64,000 nucleotides of DNA from Cryobacterium arcticum. GTDB taxonomy: Bacteria > Actinomycetota > Actinomycetes > Actinomycetales > Microbacteriaceae. The notes below the pieces were generated by a model. That model had not been told where the DNA came from, did no database searches, and saw only the letters and a program-made list of their open reading frames with translations. Location: positions 124,001-188,000 of the forward strand of contig NZ_QHLY01000007.1 of assembly GCF_003185895.1 (NCBI RefSeq), given 5' to 3'. Within the stretch, counting starts at the first letter, position 1; the number at the start of each line of letters is the position of its first letter. Both the position numbers and the translations under genes were made by a program. This document shows positions 59,912 through 64,000 of this stretch, piece after piece.

Positions 59912-60663
59912 GCGACTCCACTGTTCCGACCCCGGCGCCCCTGTCGGTGTCCCGGCACGAGATCTTCCAGACCAGCCTGATGAGCGCCCTGCTCGACGGC
60001 GTCTACGAGGGTGAGATGACCGTGCGCGACCTGCTCGGGCACGGCAGCTTCGGCATCGGCACCTTCAACGGCCTCGACGGCGAAATGCTCATCCTCGACG
60101 GCAGCTGTTACCAGCTGCGCGCCGACGGCGGCGTGAACAAGGCCGACCTCGGGGCGTACACGCCCTACGCCGTGGTCACGAACTTCGTGCCGCACATCGA
60201 GAGCGAGCTGCCCGGCAACGTGCTCCGCACCGAGGCCAGCGAGTTCATCGACCACATGACGGCGTCCGAGAACTACATGTATGCGCTGCGCATCGACGGC
60301 GACTTCGAGTGGATCCGGATGCGCACCGTGGTGAAACAGCAGAAGCCCTACCGGCCGATGGTGGAGGCCACCGACGAAGACGCCATCGTGGAGCTGCACA
60401 ACGTTACGGGTTCCATCGTCGGGTTCCGCACCCCGCTCTACGAGCAGGGCATCGGCGTGCCCGGTTGCCACGCGCACTTCATCACGGACGACCGCACCGG
60501 CGGCGGGCACGTGCTGGACTTCAAGCTCAAGAGCGGCAGCGCGGCGCTGTGCCTCGGCACCGACCTGCGACTCCAACTGCCGCTGACGGATGCGTTCCGC
60601 GACGCCAATTTGTCACCGGAAGACCTCGCCCGGCAGCTGGCGAAGACCGAACAGCACGCCTAG
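59908..60663 (+). CDS. alsD: Alpha-acetolactate decarboxylase
   Basis: This is a 251-residue enzyme converting 2-acetolactate to acetoin. Landmarks are [38 protein letters not shown] and the zinc site [20 protein letters not shown] with three His. It is coupled to alsS by a 4-bp overlap. With AlsS it makes acetoin, which disposes of pyruvate without acidification. No butanediol dehydrogenase gene is adjacent. Confidence 0.94.
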   Translation: MSDSTVPTPAPLSVSRHEIFQTSLMSALLDGVYEGEMTVRDLLGHGSFGIGTFNGLDGEMLILDGSCYQLRADGGVNKADLGAYTPYAVVTNFVPHIESELPGNVLRTEASEFIDHMTASENYMYALRIDGDFEWIRMRTVVKQQKPYRPMVEATDEDAIVELHNVTGSIVGFRTPLYEQGIGVPGCHAHFITDDRTGGGHVLDFKLKSGSAALCLGTDLRLQLPLTDAFRDANLSPEDLARQLAKTEQHA

Positions 60664-60672
60664 CGTAGGAGT

Positions 60673-61125
60673 ATGGCACCAGGGACTCCCGCAGACCGCA
60701 CCGACCGCGACGCAGCGGATGCCGAGGTGCGCGCCTTCGTCGACGCCGTGCCCGGTGACACCCGGCGGCGCGACGCTGAGACGCTGCTCGAGCTGTTCGG
60801 GCGTATCACCGGCAAGCCGCCGCGCATGTGGTTCTCGACGATCATCGGTTTCGGCAGTTATCACTACAAGTACGAGAGCGGGCGCGAGGGCGACGTCTGC
60901 GCCACCGGGTTCTCGCCCCGCAAAGCCTCAAGCACGATCTACCTCGCCGACGGGGTCGGCGCGCACGCCGAGGCCCTCGCCAAGCTCGGGCCGCACAAGA
61001 CCGGTGTTGGCTGCCTGTACATCACCAACCTCGACAAGGTGGACCTTGGGGTGCTCGACGGCATCCTCACCGAGTCATACCGCGCCGTCACCGCCGGGGT
61101 GTTCACCAGCCGGGCGAAGGAGTAG
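60673..61125 (+). CDS. DUF1801 family protein
   Basis: This is a 150-residue protein of the DUF1801/YdhG-like family (related fold to frataxin-like iron/metal proteins; function not established). Conserved bits are DAETLLELFGRITGKPPRMW, GFGSYHYKY, GFSPRKASSTIYL and LGPHKTGVGCLYITNLDKVD. It starts 9 bp after alsD and may be co-transcribed. The nested palindrome follows. Confidence 0.88.
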   Translation: MAPGTPADRTDRDAADAEVRAFVDAVPGDTRRRDAETLLELFGRITGKPPRMWFSTIIGFGSYHYKYESGREGDVCATGFSPRKASSTIYLADGVGAHAEALAKLGPHKTGVGCLYITNLDKVDLGVLDGILTESYRAVTAGVFTSRAKE

Positions 61126-61135
61126 CCCGCCTCAC

Positions 61136-61203
61136 CGAGTTGCCCCGAAGCGGACGAGTTGCCCCGGTTCGCGGGGGCAACTCGTCCGCACCGGGGCAAC
61201 TCG
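61136..61203. repeat. Nested palindromic REP-like element between convergent genes
   Basis: The outer arms CGAGTTGCCCC (61136-61146) and GGGGCAACTCG (61193-61203) enclose GGACGAGTTGCCCC (61152-61165) and GGGGCAACTCGTCC (61174-61187). Transcribed, this gives an 11-bp stem, a symmetric 5x5 internal loop, a 14-bp stem and an 8-nt loop. The CGAGTTGCCCC unit occurs four times in alternating orientation. It sits between convergent genes and could be a bidirectional terminator and/or an extragenic palindrome repeated in the genome. Confidence 0.85.
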
Positions 61204-61212
61204 CGGGCGGGG

Positions 61213-61842
61213 CTAGTGCCCGCGGGCGATCCAGGCCGGCAGGTCGGGGGCCTCGGCGCCGATCGAGGTCGATTCGCCGTGACCGGTGTTGACGACGGTC
61301 TCCGACGGCAGGCTGAGCAGCTTCGTGGTGATCGACTCGATGATGGTCGGGAAGTCGCTGTACGAGCGCCCGGTGGCGCCCGGGCCACCATGGAACAACG
61401 TGTCCCCGCTGAACAGCGTGCCGAAGGACGGCGCATACAGGCACACCGACCCGGGGGAGTGACCCGGGGTTGAGATGACCTGCAGCTCGGTACCGGCCAC
61501 CGCGATGCGCTGGCCGTGCTCGAGGGCGCGGTCGGGCGCGGCATCCGGGTAGACGACATCCCACAGCATCCGGTCGTCCGGGTGCAGGTAGACCGGCGCG
61601 CCGGTCGCGGCCGCGACCGCCCGGGCGGCGCCGATGTGGTCGTTGTGCGCGTGCGTGCTGAGGATGCCCAGCAGCGTGCGGTCGCCCACCGCGGCGAGGA
61701 TCGCCCCGGCGTCGTGGGCGGCGTCGATCACGACGCACTCGGTGTCGTCGCCGACGATCCAGACGTTGTTCTCCAACTCCCAGGTGCCGCCGTCGAGGTC
61801 GAAGGTGCCGGCCGTGACGAGGTGTTCGATGCGCGCGGTCAT
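61213..61842 (-). CDS. MBL-fold metallohydrolase coupled to mycothiol-dependent formaldehyde oxidation
   Basis: This is a 209-residue metallo-beta-lactamase-fold hydrolase. The metal-binding HAHNDHIG motif, STPGHSPGSV, GDTLFHGGPG and VNTGHGEST are all present (glyoxalase II-like). The gene overlaps the dehydrogenase upstream (TGATG). In Actinobacteria such proteins accompany S-(hydroxymethyl)mycothiol dehydrogenase and may hydrolyse S-formylmycothiol to mycothiol and formate; this is inferred from the operon and family. Confidence 0.9.
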   Translation of the reverse strand: MTARIEHLVTAGTFDLDGGTWELENNVWIVGDDTECVVIDAAHDAGAILAAVGDRTLLGILSTHAHNDHIGAARAVAAATGAPVYLHPDDRMLWDVVYPDAAPDRALEHGQRIAVAGTELQVISTPGHSPGSVCLYAPSFGTLFSGDTLFHGGPGATGRSYSDFPTIIESITTKLLSLPSETVVNTGHGESTSIGAEAPDLPAWIARGH

Positions 61843-62936
61843 CAGAGCACCACCACCGAACGCAGCACGTCGCCGGAGGCCATCTTGCCGAAGGCCGCCT
61901 CGATATCGGAGATGCCGATCCGTTCGCTCACGAAGTCCGCCAGCGGCAGCCGGCCCTGCAGGAACAGGTCGGTGAGCAGAGGGAAGTCCCGCTCGGGCAG
62001 GCAGTCGCCGTACCAGGACGACTTGAGCGAGCCGCCCCGGCCGAACACGTCGGCGAGGGGGATCTCCAGCATCATCTCGGGCGTGGGAACGCCCACCAGC
62101 ACCACGGTGCCGGCCAGGTCGCGCGCGTAGAACGCCTGCCGCCAGGTCTCGGGGCGGCCGACCGCGTCGATGACGACGTCGGCGCCGAAGCCGCCGGTGA
62201 GGGCCTGCACGGCCGCGACGACGCCGGCCTCGTCGAGGCCGGACGAGTCGATGGTGTGCGTTGCGCCGAACTCGGTGGCCTTGGCCAGCTTCTTCGGGTC
62301 ACGGTCGATCGCGATGATGGTGCCGGCGCCGGCCAGCTGGGAGCCGACCACGGCGGCGTCTCCCACGCCGCCGCAGCCGATGACGGCCACGGAGTCACCG
62401 GGGGAGACGTTGCCGGTGTTCATGGCGGCGCCGATGCCGGCCATGATGCCGCAACCGAGCAGTCCGACCGCGGCAGGGTCGGCATCCGGGTTCACCTTGG
62501 TGCACTGCCGTTCGTGCACGAGGGTCTTCTCGGCGAACGCGCCGATGCCCAGCGCCGGGCTGAGTTCGGTGCCGTCGACCAGGGTCATCTTCTGGCTGGC
62601 ATTGAAGGTGTTGAAGCAGTACCAGGGCTCGGCGCGCTTACACGCCCGGCAGTCGCCGCAGACGGCCCGCCAGTTGAGTACGACGAAGTCACCGACGGCC
62701 ACGTGCGTGACGCCCGCGCCGATGACGCTCACCCGGCCGGCGGCCTCGTGGCCGAGCAGGAACGGGAAGTCGTCGTTGATGCCGCCCTCCTTGTAGTGGA
62801 AGTCGGTGTGGCAGACGCCGCAGGTCTCGATGTCGACCACGACCTCACCTGGCCCTGGGTCGGGGATGACGATGTCGGTGAGCTCCACGGGAGCCCCCTT
62901 CGAGCGGGCGATCGCGCCTTGGACGGTGATGGGCAT
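61842..62936 (-). CDS. S-(hydroxymethyl)mycothiol dehydrogenase
   Basis: This is a 364-residue zinc-containing class III-type alcohol dehydrogenase that oxidises the formaldehyde-mycothiol adduct. Catalytic zinc ligands are in [10 protein letters not shown] and the GHEAAG block; structural zinc cysteines are in [18 protein letters not shown] binding is [14 protein letters not shown]. Features such as [18 protein letters not shown] and [14 protein letters not shown] match the MscR/AdhE2 group. ATG 62934-62936 is used. It is the first gene of a two-gene operon with the MBL hydrolase. Confidence 0.92.
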   Translation of the reverse strand: MPITVQGAIARSKGAPVELTDIVIPDPGPGEVVVDIETCGVCHTDFHYKEGGINDDFPFLLGHEAAGRVSVIGAGVTHVAVGDFVVLNWRAVCGDCRACKRAEPWYCFNTFNASQKMTLVDGTELSPALGIGAFAEKTLVHERQCTKVNPDADPAAVGLLGCGIMAGIGAAMNTGNVSPGDSVAVIGCGGVGDAAVVGSQLAGAGTIIAIDRDPKKLAKATEFGATHTIDSSGLDEAGVVAAVQALTGGFGADVVIDAVGRPETWRQAFYARDLAGTVVLVGVPTPEMMLEIPLADVFGRGGSLKSSWYGDCLPERDFPLLTDLFLQGRLPLADFVSERIGISDIEAAFGKMASGDVLRSVVVL

Positions 62937-63032
62937 GGAGCTCCTCGTGAATTGCCGGGGCAGCCGATGATGGCAGGCTTCCAACCTAGCGAAGCATGCT
63001 GATCGGGTGCTGGCGGGCAGGCGCGGGCACCC

Positions 63033-64000
63033 TCAGCGGCCGGACTTCGACCACTCCAGCAGCCGCTCCACGGGCCAGGTGTTCACGATCCGCTCGGGCG
63101 GCACGCCGTTGGCGCTAGCCCGGGCGGCGCCATAGGCGAGGAAGTCGAGCTGCCCGGGAGCGTGCGCGTCGCTGTCGATGCTGAACAGACAGCCGGCGTC
63201 GAGAGCGATCTTGATCAGGTCGTCCGGCGGGTCCTGCCGCTCCGGGCGGGAATTGATCTCGACCGCGACGCCGTCTTCGGCGCAGGCGGCGAACACCCGC
63301 TTGGCGTCGAAGGTGGAGGGCGGCCGAGTGCCGCGCGACCCGCTCAGCAGCCGGCCGGTGCAGTGCCCGAGCACGTTGCTGTGCGGGTCGCGGATGCCGC
63401 CGAGCATCCGCCGGGTCATGCTCAGGGAGTCAGCGCGCAGCTTCGAATGCACGCTGGCGACGACGAGGTCGAGCCGCTCCAGCAGTTCCGGCTTCTGGTC
63501 GAGCTCGCCGCTCTCGAGGATGTCGACCTCGATGCCGGTGAGCACCCGCACCGCACCGTCGGTCCGGGCCTGCTGCGCGTCATTGACCGCGGCGACGATG
63601 GCGAGCTGCTCCTCCAGCCGTTCGGCGGTCAGCCCGTGCGCCACGGTGAGGGTGGGCGAGTGGTCGGTCACGGCAAGGTACTCCCGGCCGAGGAGCCCGG
63701 CCGTTGCCACCATGAGGTCGATCGACGTGGTGCCGTCAGACCAATCGCTGTGCGCGTGCAGGTCGCCGCGCAACGCCGCGAGCAGGTCGCGCCCTCCGGT
63801 CGCCAGCGGGTCGGCGCCCTTCTGCCGCAGGTCATCGAGGTAGTCGGGCACGCCGTAGAGCGACTGCCCGATCACCTCCGCCGTGCGGTTGCCGATGCCC
63901 TTCATCGCGCGCAACCGGCCGTCGGAAGCCCGATCGGCGAGGTCGTCCGGGTCGAGGTCACCGATCAGTCCGGCAGCCTTGCGGAACGCCTGCACCTTGA
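63033..64000 (-). CDS. PHP-domain phosphoesterase with N-terminal helix-hairpin region (5' end outside window)
   Basis: About 322 C-terminal residues are visible and the frame continues past the right edge (GTG at 63995 is an internal-looking codon, preceded by Lys). The N-terminal part has KVQAFRKAAGLI and MKGIGNRTAEVI, a helix-hairpin region as in polymerase X; the PHP domain follows with metal-binding sets RGDLHAHSDWSDG, AVTDHSPTL, GIEVDIL, VVASVHSKL, VLGHCTGR and SIDSDAHAPGQ. It is close to the C-terminal PHP part of bacterial PolX-like proteins, acting in DNA repair or as a histidinol-phosphatase-like enzyme. Confidence 0.88.
   Translation of the reverse strand, partial: KVQAFRKAAGLIGDLDPDDLADRASDGRLRAMKGIGNRTAEVIGQSLYGVPDYLDDLRQKGADPLATGGRDLLAALRGDLHAHSDWSDGTTSIDLMVATAGLLGREYLAVTDHSPTLTVAHGLTAERLEEQLAIVAAVNDAQQARTDGAVRVLTGIEVDILESGELDQKPELLERLDLVVASVHSKLRADSLSMTRRMLGGIRDPHSNVLGHCTGRLLSGSRGTRPPSTFDAKRVFAACAEDGVAVEINSRPERQDPPDDLIKIALDAGCLFSIDSDAHAPGQLDFLAYGAARASANGVPPERIVNTWPVERLLEWSKSGR

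Overview
The window is a 64-kb piece of a high-GC actinobacterial chromosome, most likely from the family Microbacteriaceae (Cryobacterium/Leifsonia-like). The basis is very high GC with frequent GTG starts, a DUF222-HNH gene, a DUF7882 protein, DUF3039, an actinobacterial Tad pilus locus, S-(hydroxymethyl)mycothiol dehydrogenase (mycothiol chemistry) and DtxR-type iron boxes. The genus is an inference. I see no rRNA, CRISPR array, prophage, integrase or transposase. There is one tRNA. Most of the window is ordinary core and soft-core sequence, and the interest lies in regulatory sites and unusual protein architectures.

Layout: 1-2.3 kb, NAD synthesis (nadA behind an NrtR-like repressor gene with twin operators) and a polyprenol-phosphate mannosyltransferase. 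2.4-5.4 kb, a two-component system and a nitrilase-family hydrolase. 5.6-12.4 kb, DUF222-HNH, DUF7882, a TetR regulator with an alpha/beta hydrolase, an Old Yellow Enzyme and an aminotransferase. 12.5-15.9 kb, an exported lipoprotein/PKD pair and HtrA. 16-23.5 kb, a teichoic-acid-like cell-surface polymer locus: two glycosyltransferases, a CDP-alcohol phosphotransferase and a TagF-like polymerase on the plus strand, then a two-gene ABC exporter and a nucleotidyltransferase on the minus strand. 23.8-27.9 kb, an ABC transporter whose ATPase has a very long Ala/Lys/Pro-rich N-terminal extension, then DUF3039. 27.9-32.9 kb, pncB-fabF facing murI-rph-rdgB. 32.9-36.3 kb, a CDF metal exporter, two DedA proteins, an iron-regulated heme oxygenase and tRNA-Leu. 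37-41.6 kb, a compact Tad pilus operon. 41.6-43.7 kb, a PhoA-type alkaline phosphatase with a PHO box and a C-terminal sorting signal. 43.8-48.1 kb, a DMT transporter, RmuC, an exonuclease and YchF. 48.2-57 kb, an SDR, a photolyase with no cysteine, an APC permease with a universal stress protein, an S8 protease, a lipoprotein and a siderophore-interacting protein with an iron box. 57.1-60.7 kb, a LysR gene divergent from alsSD (acetoin synthesis). 60.7-64 kb, DUF1801, a nested palindromic repeat, a metallo-beta-lactamase-fold hydrolase coupled to mycothiol-dependent formaldehyde dehydrogenase, and a PHP-domain gene cut by the window edge.

How the parts work together: several nutrient-sensing circuits can be read from promoter sequences. 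These are NAD status (NrtR operators), phosphate (PHO-box-like repeats in front of the alkaline phosphatase and possibly the surface-polymer exporter) and iron (DtxR-like boxes in front of heme oxygenase-DedA and the siderophore-interacting protein). A 20-bp element containing TGTGGATAAC lies exactly 48 nt before the start codon of both the Tad operon and the lipoprotein/PKD pair 24 kb away, which suggests the two are co-regulated. The strongest candidates for something not well described are this shared element, the cysteine-free FeS-BCP-like photolyase, the histone-H1-like extension on the ABC ATPase, and the nested palindrome at 61.1-61.2 kb.
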